64,000 nt of DNA from DASUXY01 sp036377675 (GCA_036377675.1 DASUXY010000018.1:1-64000); one strand, 5' to 3'; counted from the first letter of the stretch, positions 1 through 9,412 are shown. Program-made: numbers and translations. The notes: generated from the sequence alone by a model not told the origin.

Positions 1-261
1 TTGATATCATTACTCATGAGGACTCCTCCTTTTTTGTTTTCTCGTGAAAAACTATTATATCAAAGGAGAGAGTCCTCTTCTTATTTCCTTGAAATTGAAG
101 GAATATTCCAATTATGTCCCCGTAAATATTTTACTCATACCTTTTACAATTGCGTAACGTTCTTTGTTTTCCCAGTCATTTTCGGTAAAATATCCTTATT
201 TACGAACGTGCATTCGCATCTTTGTTTTGCTACAATAGAAAGATAATGAGGAGGTGCTTTC
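1..261 (+). promoter_or_regulatory. Upstream region of yhaO with a possible -10 box
   Basis: AT-rich non-coding stretch before yhaO. A TACAAT -10-like hexamer lies at 231-236, but no good -35 box is visible 16-18 nt upstream of it. A GAGGAGGTG ribosome binding site follows at about 248-256. An 81-codon open frame crosses the region, but it has no ribosome binding site and its translation looks like random sequence, so it is not called. Confidence 0.35.
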
Positions 262-1491
262 GTGCGGAAAGAAATATCATTTATTCATGCGGCCGACTTG
301 CACTTAGATACTCCTTTTAAAGGGTTAGCAAATATTCCAGAACAAATCTTTGATGACATTCGAAAAAGTACTTTTAGAGCGCTTGATCGGCTCGTTTCCG
401 TAGCGATACAAAAACGCGTTGATTTCGTTCTTATCGTCGGTGATTTGTTTGATCATGAAAATCAAAGTTTACAAGCACAAATTCATTTGCGAGAGGCTTT
501 CGAAAAACTAAAGCGCCATCATATTTCCGTATATATGTCTTATGGGAATCACGATCATTTAAATGGGAACATTTTCCCGATGACATATCCTGAAAATGTC
601 CATGTTTTTCCCGATGAAACGGTTCGCCAATTTAATTATGAGAAAAATGGTCATCCGTTAGCGACCATTTATGGGTTCAGTTATGAGAATGCATCTGTCC
701 AACAGAACAAAGTAGCTGAATATGATGTAAAGGACGAGCACGTTCCGTTTCATATTGCCACTTTACATGGAAGTTTGGCAACAAATACAGACCATGATAC
801 ATACGCACCATTTCAGTTAAGTGAGCTTACGAAAGAGCCCTTTGACTATTGGGCTTTAGGTCATATTCATGAACGGGAAGTTTTAAAGAAAGATCCCTTT
901 GTTGTGTATCCGGGAAATACACAAGGTCGCCATCGTAAAGAATGTGGTGAAAAGGGATGTTATTACGTCACGATGACTGAAGCATCTACCGATGTATCCT
1001 TTATACCTACACAAGCGATTGAATTCAAGTCATTGACAGTTGACCTTTCCACCTGTAGCCATATACATCAACTGGAGCGGTTACTAACACATACTTTACA
1101 AGAGGAGATGAAGCCGAATCTCCCGCAACTTATTCATGTAACCTTTCACGGTGAAAATGAACAGGCCATCGCGTGGCAAGAAAATCATTTTGTAGAGGAT
1201 CTCATCGAGTTCATCAATGAATCCTTCCTTCACCAAAAAAACTGGCTTTATATTTATGACTATACTGTTGACATCCAGTCAGCATCGACAGCGTTTCCTT
1301 TTTTTGAAGGGGATTATTTTACCGGTGAATTAACAAAAATGTTTCAAAAAGCATCGATTCAGCCATATGTTAAAGAATTATTTCAACATCGCCAAGCACG
1401 AAAGTATTTACTACCGTTATCAGAGGAAGAAGAACAAAAGGTCAAAAAAGAAGCTTATCAGCGATTATTGTATCATTTATTGAAAGAGTAG
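262..1491 (+). CDS. yhaO: YhaO, SbcD/Mre11-like metallophosphoesterase (DNA exonuclease subunit)
   Basis: Predicted metal-dependent DNA nuclease subunit that should pair with the YhaN ATPase as SbcD pairs with SbcC. Calcineurin-like phosphoesterase motifs are in order: D-x-H at residues 12-14, GD at 60-61, GNHD at 95-98, then an H-G and a GHIH motif near residues 170 and 200. The C-terminal third is the variable cap region. Length of 409 aa fits the family. GTG start chosen for the GAGGAGGTG site 6 nt upstream. The stop is 9 nt before the yhaN start, so the two are surely cotranscribed. Family and synteny are certain; the in vivo role is inferred from the Mre11/SbcD family. Confidence 0.93.
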   Translation: MRKEISFIHAADLHLDTPFKGLANIPEQIFDDIRKSTFRALDRLVSVAIQKRVDFVLIVGDLFDHENQSLQAQIHLREAFEKLKRHHISVYMSYGNHDHLNGNIFPMTYPENVHVFPDETVRQFNYEKNGHPLATIYGFSYENASVQQNKVAEYDVKDEHVPFHIATLHGSLATNTDHDTYAPFQLSELTKEPFDYWALGHIHEREVLKKDPFVVYPGNTQGRHRKECGEKGCYYVTMTEASTDVSFIPTQAIEFKSLTVDLSTCSHIHQLERLLTHTLQEEMKPNLPQLIHVTFHGENEQAIAWQENHFVEDLIEFINESFLHQKNWLYIYDYTVDIQSASTAFPFFEGDYFTGELTKMFQKASIQPYVKELFQHRQARKYLLPLSEEEEQKVKKEAYQRLLYHLLKE

Positions 1492-1500
1492 AAGGGGGGA

Positions 1501-4482
1501 GTGAGCTTGGAATTTCGCAAGCTGACGATTTACGGTTTTGGGAAGTGGGTCGATTATACGATTGACTTTGCACACAATCGATTGCTCTGTATATACGGAG
1601 AAAATGAATCCGGAAAATCAACGTTGCAGGAATTCATATTATTTATTTTGTTCGGACTTCCTCCGAAACAGCGAAAGTTTTATCGTCCAAAAACGAGTAG
1701 TCAGATGGGAGGTTCGCTCACGATTTTTGATGCAAACATCGGCGAAGTTACGATTGTCCGTTTAGACCATGTAGACAACGGAAGAGCCCGCTGTCATACA
1801 AGAAACGGAAAACAATATGATGAACGTTGGTTGCAAAAGCAATTAAAAGGGATCGATCGGCGAACTTATCAGTCCATTTTTTCATTTTCTGCGCAAGACC
1901 TCGTCCAAATTACAAACATGAAAGAAGAAGATCTCGGAGAAGCTTTGCTCGGTATCGGACTTAGCGGATCGAAACATCTATATGAAATTGAAAAGATGTT
2001 AGATACCAAAATAGGTGAGCTATTTAAACCGTACGGAAAGAAGCCAGTAATGAACGAACAAATTGACGTTCTCAATGATTTATTTACGACGCTATCGACA
2101 GCTAAGAAAGAGGAATCGCATTATCGACATAAACGAGAAAAAATGATACAACTCACCGATCACATCGAGCAAATTCAACACCAATTACGGAAAAAGAAAG
2201 AAAAAGTACTATTTGTCCAAAAGCAACTTCAAGCATTACCAGACGTTTATGCATATCGTTCATATCGTAAACAGTTACAACAATTACCAGAAGACATCTC
2301 GTTTCCTGAGCAAGGAAGCGAACGATTTCAATTGTTAAAAGATAAACTATTACCGTTACGAAGTGAATTATCCGTTTTACAAACGAATGAGCAAGCGTAC
2401 AAGAAGAAAAAAGCGAAAATAAAAGCTACGTTGAAACAAGTTACGAACCGTAAAGAAGCACACGAAATCTTACGAAAAAAGCAAGCGTATGAAGAGCTAT
2501 ACAACCGTGTCCAAGAAAGAAAACAACAGTTGGCGAAGCGATACGTACAAATCGATACAGAACTTGATGAACTGAATCTCGGTCTTACGCGAGATGATTT
2601 AGCACACGTAACGTTCCCATTTCATTTGGAAAAAACGTGGAACGAATTAAAGAACGAGCTTGAACGACTTGCTCTAGAATACAATCATTTACAACATGAG
2701 CAACAATCGCTCATTCGCAATAAGAAGCATTTGGAAGATACATACGAAGAAGTAACGAACCGTCGGTTATCTCCCGAACAAACGAAGAAATTGCGACGGA
2801 TGATTGAACAATATGAACAACAAAGCCTTTTAGGAAGGTTGCAAGCGACTGCAAATGAAAAACAAGTTCAATGGGCAAACAAAAAGAAACAGAGTGTGCG
2901 AAAGCATAATCGATTGTTCATATTCAGTGCAATCGGTGGATTTGCCTTTTGGATTGTTTCTCATTGGCTCCATTCATCACTCGCTTTTAACATAGCGATC
3001 TTGATTACCATCGTCGGTGGATTACAATGGTTGTGGGGACGAAAAATGATTCGCAATATGGACGAAATCATCACTGCATCACCTGTTGAATCTTCCGTTT
3101 CACCCGAATGGTTAAGGGAAATAGAAGAAGCAGAGCGGTTATTGACAATCGATCGAAATATGATGAATGAACAATCGTCAATGGCTGAGCAATTAAAATC
3201 TATCGATGTTCAACTATTGCAAGCCGAGGAAAAGGAGCGAGCTTGGAAACAAAAAAATAGTCGCTTACAGCAACAGATGAATGAATATCATGACGATTAT
3301 CCATTTCTACAATCCGTTGAAGTAAAGTATTGGCCTGAATTATATCACGTATTGAACGGATTAAAAAAAACGTATCGAGACATTGAAACGTACGAAAAAG
3401 AACTGAAACATCTAGAAGAAAAACAACGTTCTTATGAAAAGGTTGTCAACACATTTGTAAAAGAAGGAGATAAAGATGCAAAACGGCCGATTCCTCTTCA
3501 ATTAGAGAAAATAGAGGCTTTCGTAACGGAATGGGAACAACTCGAAGAACAAGTGCGACAATATGATTCATTGCTTTTGGAAAATCAACGCTATCAACAG
3601 AAAATCGAGCAAAACATTCACACGTATGAAGAAGAAATGAATCAGCTCTTTCAAATGGTTGGTGTGAGCACGGAAGACGAATTTTATAAAAGAAAGCGCC
3701 AATTAGAAAAAAGAAAACAATTACGTTCTGAGTGTAGAGCAATATTGAACCGCTTTTCACGCTTATTTACTTCCGAACAGTGGCAACAACTCGTTGAACA
3801 AACTCCAAAGGAAAATGAGTTGGAGCTAGAACAACGACACTATGAAAAAGAGATCAAAAGGATGGAAAATGAACTCGACGACTATCGTCAACGGAAAGCG
3901 AATCTTAAAGCTGATGTGGCGAAGCTAGAATCTTCGGAAACATATTCACAACTGATGCATCAGTTCCAAATGGAAAAAGATACGTTCAATCAAACAGCAA
4001 AAGAATGGGCTATTTTAAAAACAGCAAAAGAAATGCTCGTTGAAACGAAACGTCTCTATCGTGATAAATATTTGCAGCGAGTCATTGAAATGACGACGAA
4101 ATATTTTAACATATTGACAGACGGTGCGTATGTTCAAGTGCATCCACCGAGTGAAAAGAAACCATTTCTCGTTACAGCACACAATGATCTTCAATATACG
4201 ATTCATGAATTATCGCAAGGGACGATTGATCAGCTTTATATTTCTTTACGAATGGCTGTGAGCGAGGTGATGAGTGCAGAAAATCGCTTACCATTTATCA
4301 TTGATGACGGATTTATCAACTTTGATCATATCCGAATGAAACGGATAATTGAGATCGTAACAGAAGTATCAGATCATCAGCAGGTTATTTTGTTTACGTG
4401 TAAAAAAGAAATCGTTAAGCATATCCATCCCGCAAAAGTGCTCAATTTGCACGAGTCGTTTGAACCTGCATATGGTGAATGA
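1501..4482 (+). CDS. yhaN: YhaN, SbcC/Rad50-like ATPase with coiled coils and a membrane hairpin
   Basis: Large ABC-type ATPase of the SMC/Rad50/SbcC group. The P-loop (GENESGKS) is at residues 33-40; the ABC signature (LSQGT) and a Walker B (FIIDD) lie near the C-terminus, the usual split-head arrangement. The middle is mostly Glu/Lys/Gln-rich coiled coil. About residues 470-515 form two hydrophobic helices, as expected for YhaN and unlike classical SbcC, so the protein may be membrane-attached. GTG start with a GGGGG site. Nuclease partner yhaO is directly upstream. In B. subtilis yhaM follows at once; here a GbsR-like gene intervenes. Confidence 0.92.
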   Translation: MSLEFRKLTIYGFGKWVDYTIDFAHNRLLCIYGENESGKSTLQEFILFILFGLPPKQRKFYRPKTSSQMGGSLTIFDANIGEVTIVRLDHVDNGRARCHTRNGKQYDERWLQKQLKGIDRRTYQSIFSFSAQDLVQITNMKEEDLGEALLGIGLSGSKHLYEIEKMLDTKIGELFKPYGKKPVMNEQIDVLNDLFTTLSTAKKEESHYRHKREKMIQLTDHIEQIQHQLRKKKEKVLFVQKQLQALPDVYAYRSYRKQLQQLPEDISFPEQGSERFQLLKDKLLPLRSELSVLQTNEQAYKKKKAKIKATLKQVTNRKEAHEILRKKQAYEELYNRVQERKQQLAKRYVQIDTELDELNLGLTRDDLAHVTFPFHLEKTWNELKNELERLALEYNHLQHEQQSLIRNKKHLEDTYEEVTNRRLSPEQTKKLRRMIEQYEQQSLLGRLQATANEKQVQWANKKKQSVRKHNRLFIFSAIGGFAFWIVSHWLHSSLAFNIAILITIVGGLQWLWGRKMIRNMDEIITASPVESSVSPEWLREIEEAERLLTIDRNMMNEQSSMAEQLKSIDVQLLQAEEKERAWKQKNSRLQQQMNEYHDDYPFLQSVEVKYWPELYHVLNGLKKTYRDIETYEKELKHLEEKQRSYEKVVNTFVKEGDKDAKRPIPLQLEKIEAFVTEWEQLEEQVRQYDSLLLENQRYQQKIEQNIHTYEEEMNQLFQMVGVSTEDEFYKRKRQLEKRKQLRSECRAILNRFSRLFTSEQWQQLVEQTPKENELELEQRHYEKEIKRMENELDDYRQRKANLKADVAKLESSETYSQLMHQFQMEKDTFNQTAKEWAILKTAKEMLVETKRLYRDKYLQRVIEMTTKYFNILTDGAYVQVHPPSEKKPFLVTAHNDLQYTIHELSQGTIDQLYISLRMAVSEVMSAENRLPFIIDDGFINFDHIRMKRIIEIVTEVSDHQQVILFTCKKEIVKHIHPAKVLNLHESFEPAYGE

Positions 4483-4619
4483 AATGTTGAGTTATAAATG
4501 AAGCATTGTTTACATGTTGCACTTAATAGTAAGAATCTATTTTCGAAACTCTATAGTCTATTGATTGATTACGTAAAAGATGTTATTTTCTATGAATAAC
4601 ACTCATGGAGGGACAGCTA

Positions 4620-5171
4620 TTGTCTGAGGATAAAAGTTTAAAAGATTGGGACATACATGAACAAACAATTGAAAGGTTTATACAAGTCATTGCAAAGAAC
4701 ATGACGTTGTATGGAATAACTCCATCTGTTGGCAGATTGTACGGGGTGTTATATTTCTCAGATGATCCGATGACATTGGATGATATGCGTGAGGCACTCA
4801 AAATGAGTAAAACGAGCATGTCTACAGGGGTGCGCACGTTAGCAGAAATGAATATGGTGGAATCTGTTTTTAAAAAAGGTGTACGAAAAGACATTTATCA
4901 AGCCGAAGAAGATTGGTATCAGTCCTTTATTTCTTTATTCGGAAATCGTTGGCGTCAATATACGGAAGCAAATATTGAAGAAGCAAAAGAAACAATCGAA
5001 GAATTAATATTGTTAAGACAACAGACGAATGATAATCAATTAATTGAAAAGATTCATAACGATATCGAACGGCTTCGGTATGCACAAAATTATTATACGT
5101 GGTTAATGAAGTTTATCCGCGTTATCCAATCGGGGAAAATCTTTGAATACATACCGAAAGATGCCGATTGA
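4620..5171 (+). CDS. GbsR/MarR-family transcriptional regulator (first copy)
   Basis: Winged-helix regulator of the GbsR family, which in Bacillus controls glycine betaine synthesis and uptake genes and can sense choline. The helix-turn-helix spans about residues 50-90 (TLDDM, then SKTSMSTGVR), followed by the family's K-K-G-x-R-K wing; the C-terminal half is helical. The start is set at TTG 4620 because GGAGGG at 4607-4612 is 7 nt upstream; the in-frame ATG at 4605 lies inside that site. This gives 183 aa, the usual GbsR length. It sits between yhaN and yhaM, away from its likely target opuA 5 kb downstream. The regulated gene is not shown by the sequence. Confidence 0.88.
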   Translation: MSEDKSLKDWDIHEQTIERFIQVIAKNMTLYGITPSVGRLYGVLYFSDDPMTLDDMREALKMSKTSMSTGVRTLAEMNMVESVFKKGVRKDIYQAEEDWYQSFISLFGNRWRQYTEANIEEAKETIEELILLRQQTNDNQLIEKIHNDIERLRYAQNYYTWLMKFIRVIQSGKIFEYIPKDAD

Positions 5172-5223
5172 TGTTCTATTTTTATGACAAAAACAATCCA
5201 TTACATCATCAGAGGAGGATTTT

Positions 5224-6171
5224 ATGAAAACGGGCATCGGGAATCACCAAATCGGCGATTCATTTGCAGGATTTGTGTTGATTAAGGAAGCGACAAGAGG
5301 AATAGCTAGCAATGGCAAGCCATTTTTGACGTTGATTTTACGGGATGCGACTGGTGAAATCGAAGCGAAACTTTGGGATGTTACGAAAGAAGATGAAGCG
5401 ATCTTCGTTGTCGAGCGAATCATTTATATTTCTGGTGCCATTACTCAGTTTCGAGGTCGAGCACAAATGAGGATTGCTTCCATTCGCTTAGCACAACCAA
5501 CTGATCATGTGAAAGTTTCTGATTTTGTGGAAAAAGCACCTGTTCCAAAAGAAATTTTAGCCGAAAAAATAACCGAAGCTATTTTTGAAATGGAGAATTC
5601 GGCTATCCAAAGAATTGTCCGTGCTTTCGTAAAAAAATACGAGGAACCTTTGTTCATCTATCCAGCTGCTGCGAAAAATCACCATGAATATGTTTCAGGA
5701 TTAGCACACCATATCGTAAGCATGTTGGCGTTAGCTCGTGAATTAGTGAAGTTATATCCGCAACTTAACAAAGACTTACTGTATGCAGGAGTTATTTTGC
5801 ATGATTTAGGAAAAATTAAGGAATTATCTGGAGTCGTGACGACGACTTATACCGTTGAAGGAAAGCTTCTCGGTCACATTCCAATAATGGTTGAAGAAAT
5901 AGCTACGATGGCGAAGGAATTGAACATAGATGGTGAAGAAGTGTTGATTTTACAACATCTCGTTTTAAGTCATCACGGAAAGTCTGAATGGGGAAGCCCG
6001 AAACGACCATTAGTTCAGGAGGCAGAATTATTACATTTAATTGACATGATCGATGCAAAAATGAATATGTTGAATCGTGCCTTACAGCAAGTAAAGCCAG
6101 GCGAATTTACCGAACGTCTCTTTGCGATGGAAAATCGATCGTTTTACAAACCGACGTTTATTGATTCATAA
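5224..6171 (+). CDS. yhaM: YhaM, 3'-5' exoribonuclease (OB fold plus HD domain)
   Basis: 315-aa protein of the YhaM/CBF1 family, cytoplasmic 3'-5' exonuclease acting on RNA and single-stranded DNA with divalent metal. The N-terminal third is an OB-fold nucleic-acid binding domain (residues about 10-100). An HD phosphohydrolase domain follows, with metal ligands in the AHH stretch near residue 161, HD in VILHDLGK near residue 190, and later HH and D residues. GAGGAGGAT ribosome site 5 nt upstream. yhaL follows 69 bp later and shares the terminator at 6442-6480. Confidence 0.95.
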   Translation: MKTGIGNHQIGDSFAGFVLIKEATRGIASNGKPFLTLILRDATGEIEAKLWDVTKEDEAIFVVERIIYISGAITQFRGRAQMRIASIRLAQPTDHVKVSDFVEKAPVPKEILAEKITEAIFEMENSAIQRIVRAFVKKYEEPLFIYPAAAKNHHEYVSGLAHHIVSMLALARELVKLYPQLNKDLLYAGVILHDLGKIKELSGVVTTTYTVEGKLLGHIPIMVEEIATMAKELNIDGEEVLILQHLVLSHHGKSEWGSPKRPLVQEAELLHLIDMIDAKMNMLNRALQQVKPGEFTERLFAMENRSFYKPTFIDS

Positions 6172-6240
6172 ATAACAGTCATTTTTACCTCCTCTTGACC
6201 ATATACATATGATAGACATGGTGGACAAGGAGGTTTGAAC

Positions 6241-6438
6241 GTGATTTTTGGAATTCCTTGGTGGGTATTTATGATGATTGTATTTATTTTCTTTAGTGGG
6301 TATATGTCCTATCGAGCGATGCGCGCTGAGAAGAAACTTGAGCAACAATTTATCGAGCAAGAAGGTAAGATTTATATTGAACGAATTGAAAAAGAACGAC
6401 ACCATAAACAACAGAAGCAGGAGCATACATCCAATTAA
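6241..6438 (+). CDS. yhaL: YhaL, small single-pass membrane protein
   Basis: 65-aa protein matching the YhaL family, annotated as sporulation-associated in Bacillus. One N-terminal transmembrane helix (about residues 2-22, starting IFGIPWWVF) ends in SGYMSYRAMRAE, followed by a charged cytoplasmic helix rich in Glu, Lys and His. GTG at 6241 is preferred because AAGGAGGT at 6227-6234 is 6 nt upstream; the in-frame TTG at 6235 directly abuts that site. Position between yhaM and prsA is conserved in Bacillus. Molecular role unknown. Confidence 0.85.
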   Translation: MIFGIPWWVFMMIVFIFFSGYMSYRAMRAEKKLEQQFIEQEGKIYIERIEKERHHKQQKQEHTSN

Positions 6439-6441
6439 AAA

Positions 6442-6480
6442 AGCAGGGAGTGATGGAAAAATCAAACTCCCTGCTCTTTG
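6442..6480. terminator. Bidirectional intrinsic terminator between yhaL and prsA
   Basis: A 10-bp stem (AGCAGGGAGT 6442-6451 with ACTCCCTGCT 6466-6475) is followed by T-rich sequence on the + strand and preceded by an A-run, so it can end the converging yhaL and prsA transcripts. Confidence 0.85.
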
Positions 6481-6502
6481 TTAAATGATGGATTCGTCCC
6501 TA

Positions 6503-7420
6503 TTATTCGTCCTTTTTATCGTCCTTCTTATCATCCTTTTCTTCTTTATCAGAAGGCCCTGTTTTAAATAAGTCCTTGTACTCATCAATTTTCACTTCAA
6601 TTTTTGCATCTTCCATTAAACTGTCGATCTTGTTTTGTGCCTCTGTAAAATCAACTTTTTGATTGACGATTTCGCGGTGAATATCCTCTTTGTTATCTTC
6701 GAATGAGCCAATATCCTCTTCGGTTTCACGCTTGTCCGTTACTTTTATAATATGGACTCCATGCTCAGAGACAACTGGATCACTAATTTTTCCAACTTCC
6801 ATTTCATAAGCCGCATCTTCAAACTCTTTCACCATGTCTCCAGTTGAAAAGTAACCAAGTTCCCCGTTATTATCTTTTGTCCCTTCATCTGTTGAATACT
6901 TTTTCGCTAGTTTGCCAAAGTCTTCGCCTTTATCCAATTTCTTTTTAACTTTTTTTGCTGCTTTTTCATCTTCTACAAGAATGTGTTGGGCTTCGATTTC
7001 GGTTTTCATGCGATTATACTTTTCTTTAAGCTCTTCCTCGGTAATTTCAATGTCTTCAGATACAGCAGCTTCCCACAGTAAACTAAAGCGAATAACATCA
7101 CGTAATGCGTCTTCATCTTCGACACCTTGTTGTTGAAGAACTAATTCAAATTGGTCACCATATTCGTCTTTCATCGAATCGATTTCCTTGTCGACCATTT
7201 TCTCGTCAACTTCATAATTATCTTCTAAAACTTGTAATGTGACCATTTCTTGTAGAACAGATTCACCTACGCGTTCTTTCATTTGATCATAAAATTCATC
7301 TTTCGTAATATCTCCTGCTTTAGATTCTACAACTACATCTGGATCTGCTTTACCTGAGCTACAAGCGGCAAGACCGAGGATGGCGATGAAAATTGTTGCT
7401 ACCGTTACTATTTTTTTCAT
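6503..7420 (-). CDS. prsA: PrsA, peptidyl-prolyl isomerase lipoprotein (extracytoplasmic foldase)
   Basis: Membrane-anchored parvulin-type foldase that helps secreted proteins fold after Sec export. The signal peptide ends in a lipobox LGLAAC with lipidated Cys at residue 20. An N-terminal SurA-like helical region precedes a PpiC/rotamase domain (about residues 140-230, starting EAQHILV, with GELGYF and HGVHIIKV motifs). At 305 aa it is close to the B. subtilis protein. The C-terminal tail is an Asp/Lys/Glu run, strongly acidic and probably disordered. Located next to yhaL as in B. subtilis. Confidence 0.96.
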   Translation of the reverse strand: MKKIVTVATIFIAILGLAACSSGKADPDVVVESKAGDITKDEFYDQMKERVGESVLQEMVTLQVLEDNYEVDEKMVDKEIDSMKDEYGDQFELVLQQQGVEDEDALRDVIRFSLLWEAAVSEDIEITEEELKEKYNRMKTEIEAQHILVEDEKAAKKVKKKLDKGEDFGKLAKKYSTDEGTKDNNGELGYFSTGDMVKEFEDAAYEMEVGKISDPVVSEHGVHIIKVTDKRETEEDIGSFEDNKEDIHREIVNQKVDFTEAQNKIDSLMEDAKIEVKIDEYKDLFKTGPSDKEEKDDKKDDKKDE

Positions 7421-7558
7421 TAATTAACACTCCTAATTTAATAGATTCGATAATGATACACTGTTGTTAATATACCATATCATCTGAAAAGAAATATAGC
7501 TTTTTTAGAAACTCTATCATTGAAAAGACGAAATACGGACGCTTTTTTAAAATTATGC

Positions 7559-7747
7559 TTATCCGACCATAGCATTTAGTACCTTAAAGTAAGATGAAAC
7601 GAGCAAAATGAGGATCATAATATTGATGAAACGAAAAACGCCTGCTTGTCTTTTTTGATTCATTTCTAATGTACTACAGAACTTATACGTCAAGGAATTA
7701 AAAATGAATAATATGAATAATGCATATATATAAAAGAAAGCCGTCAA
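7559..7747 (-). CDS. Small hypothetical two-helix membrane protein
   Basis: 62 aa with two hydrophobic segments (about residues 2-20 and 41-58) joined by a short basic loop (MNQKRQ). I do not recognise the family. The start is TTG at 7747, supported by a strong AAGGAGGG site about 7 nt upstream, which is the main reason for calling it. It lies 138 bp upstream of prsA on the same strand, where B. subtilis carries yhaK, but I cannot show that they are homologous. Confidence 0.6.
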   Translation of the reverse strand: MTAFFYIYALFILFIFNSLTYKFCSTLEMNQKRQAGVFRFINIMILILLVSSYFKVLNAMVG

Positions 7748-8122
7748 GAAATCCCTCCTTACAACAGGACAACTTACTTTAAAAAATGAGTAAAAATAGA
7801 CTGCTTTTACGAGCGGAGGAGAATACGAATGAAATATTTTACGATTTGATCATCAAAGGCTACCATTCGCTACGCTTCGTATTGGTGAACGAGCTCGTCC
7901 GTTTTCCCACCAAAATCAATCCAATCTTGCTTATATATAACTTTACCAAAATATTTGCTATCTGAACAGTGAGCACGACACATTTTTTTGAAAGGACTGT
8001 TTACGATGACGAGGAATGTAGACATCGTTCAATGGTACTTTCTTTATTAAATATATATGAGTATAATAAGGTAAATACACGTTTGAGTGACGTTTCGAAG
8101 TAGGAGGCGATTATTATAGGAT
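7748..8122. other. Intergenic region before yhaI
   Basis: A possible promoter for yhaI is a TATAAT at 8062-8067 with only a weak TTTCTT 17 nt upstream. A 59-codon open frame at 7786-7965 has no ribosome binding site and resembles no family I know. B. subtilis carries scoC (hpr) near yhaI; no scoC is seen here or elsewhere in the window. Confidence 0.4.
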
Positions 8123-8461
8123 ATGAGCCACATAAACACTACTTTCCATTTACAATTATTATTACAAACGATGAATATCGAACAATATCCATTCATTAAA
8201 CTGATTATTATCAATAACTTGTCCTCCCAAGAATATGAAGAATTATTCATGTTATTAGAACAGTTAAATGAAATGTACAAGGTACAAAAGGAAGAAGGAT
8301 TGTTAGATTTTACCTCTTTACTAATCCATTTTGCAGGAATGCTTAATCAAAAGTTAGATCCGACAGAAACGATTTACGCTTTAAAAAAGGAAGGTCATTT
8401 TCCAAACCTGATGGAAGAATTTATGCAAATTATTGAAGATGCGAAAAAAGAACAGTTATGA
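8123..8461 (+). CDS. yhaI: YhaI, DUF1878 family protein
   Basis: 112-aa helical protein that matches YhaI throughout: Leu-rich N-terminus, a central YPFIKLII segment, then LLIHFAGMLN and a conserved end ETIYALKKEG...MEEF. Function unknown in any organism as far as I know; predicted soluble and cytoplasmic. Start choice is uncertain: GGAGG at 8103-8107 is about 15 nt from the ATG, and a TAG at 8117 blocks any earlier in-frame start, so translation relies on a weak or distant site. A strong terminator begins at its stop codon. Confidence 0.8.
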   Translation: MSHINTTFHLQLLLQTMNIEQYPFIKLIIINNLSSQEYEELFMLLEQLNEMYKVQKEEGLLDFTSLLIHFAGMLNQKLDPTETIYALKKEGHFPNLMEEFMQIIEDAKKEQL

Positions 8462-8495
8462 AACAAAGATGGCGATGTGCCATCTTTGTTTTTTT
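8461..8495 (+). terminator. Intrinsic terminator of yhaI
   Basis: A perfect 13-bp stem (8461-8473 with 8479-8491, arm AAACAAAGATGGC) with a 5-nt loop and a run of T residues. Confidence 0.92.
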
Positions 8496-8555
8496 GATTA
8501 AAAATGATGAAATTGTAAAACCTATACGTAGCAAATGGAAATCATTATGGTCGGA

Positions 8556-9032
8556 TTACTCAATGGTTTGCTGGACGTCTTTCATCTGTTCAATAAACCT
8601 CTCAATATCTGTATGAAAAGTAATCATTTGCTCTAATTGACGATGAATTTTTGCTTCAGTCGGTTCCAACTGTTTTTTAAGGTGATTAAGGGAATGTCTT
8701 TGTTGTTTCGTATGCTCGATCCATCGGTGCATATAACAAGTAATAAAGGTTCTAAATAATTGTCGGTTCGCTTTATATAAATTTTTGCGACAACCTTTTT
8801 TCCATACTCGCTTCACAAGATTTAATTGCGATAAACTTCTAATACTCGTACTCATCGATGTTTTACTTTTTCCTAAAGCATCACTCATGTCATCTAATGT
8901 TTTCGAATCTTCAGCGATATATAAATAAGCGAATAACCTCGCTTCTAAAGGAGATAAATCAAACCATTCAATTGTTTTTGCAAAAGTGCCAATCATTTTA
9001 TATGTAGTGCTTTCAATGTCTTCTGTATCCAT
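8556..9032 (-). CDS. GbsR/MarR-family regulator (second copy), divergent from opuA
   Basis: 158-aa winged-helix protein paralogous to the regulator at 4620-5171: it shares TLDDM, the SKTSMSTS recognition helix and the KKGCRK wing. It is shorter at both ends. ATG start with a GGGGG site 6 nt upstream. It is transcribed away from opuAA across a 380-bp shared upstream region, a typical arrangement for a local repressor, so control of the opuA operon is the likely job. GbsR-type proteins repress betaine uptake and synthesis genes in Bacillus; the ligand here is unknown. Confidence 0.87.
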   Translation of the reverse strand: MDTEDIESTTYKMIGTFAKTIEWFDLSPLEARLFAYLYIAEDSKTLDDMSDALGKSKTSMSTSIRSLSQLNLVKRVWKKGCRKNLYKANRQLFRTFITCYMHRWIEHTKQQRHSLNHLKKQLEPTEAKIHRQLEQMITFHTDIERFIEQMKDVQQTIE

Positions 9033-9412
9033 TAAATTCCCCCTACATCTTTCCTATATTAAGGTTACACGAAATGAATTTAGTTTTGAAATGGATGATT
9101 GTGTTGCATTTTAGAGGATTTTAAAGGAAATAGAAGAAAATCATTCGGCAATAGTATACAGTATAAACTGTTTGTACAAAATAAACATAATTAACGGTAA
9201 ACAGCGTTTGAATTGGATAGCTGCTCATTATATAGTAATACAGTAGGTTTTAACCGTTCGGATTATGGAACATATGTCATATGCTTTCCTAGTCATCATA
9301 AATGTTGTCACTTATGTCCTATTAGATTGTTCGGCCAAAAGTGCTCGACTGAATCATTTTAAATAGAAATGATGTTGTAACGGTATAAAAAATTTAACAA
9401 GAGGTGAAAGTT
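9033..9412. promoter_or_regulatory. Divergent opuA/gbsR-like control region with candidate operator and promoter
   Basis: An inverted repeat ACAGT-ATAA-ACTGT lies at 9158-9171 in an AT-rich tract and is a candidate operator for the adjacent GbsR-like protein. A reasonable sigma-A promoter reading toward opuAA is TTGGAT (9213-9218), a 17-nt spacer and TAATAC (9236-9241). This leaves an untranslated leader of about 165 nt, in which I recognise no known riboswitch. All assignments are from inspection only. Confidence 0.4.

Noticed and set aside
1..246. 81-codon open frame at the left edge
   Set aside because: No ribosome site, random-like composition, and it overlaps the yhaO promoter region.
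7786..7965. 59-codon open frame upstream of yhaI
   Set aside because: No ribosome binding site and no family resemblance.
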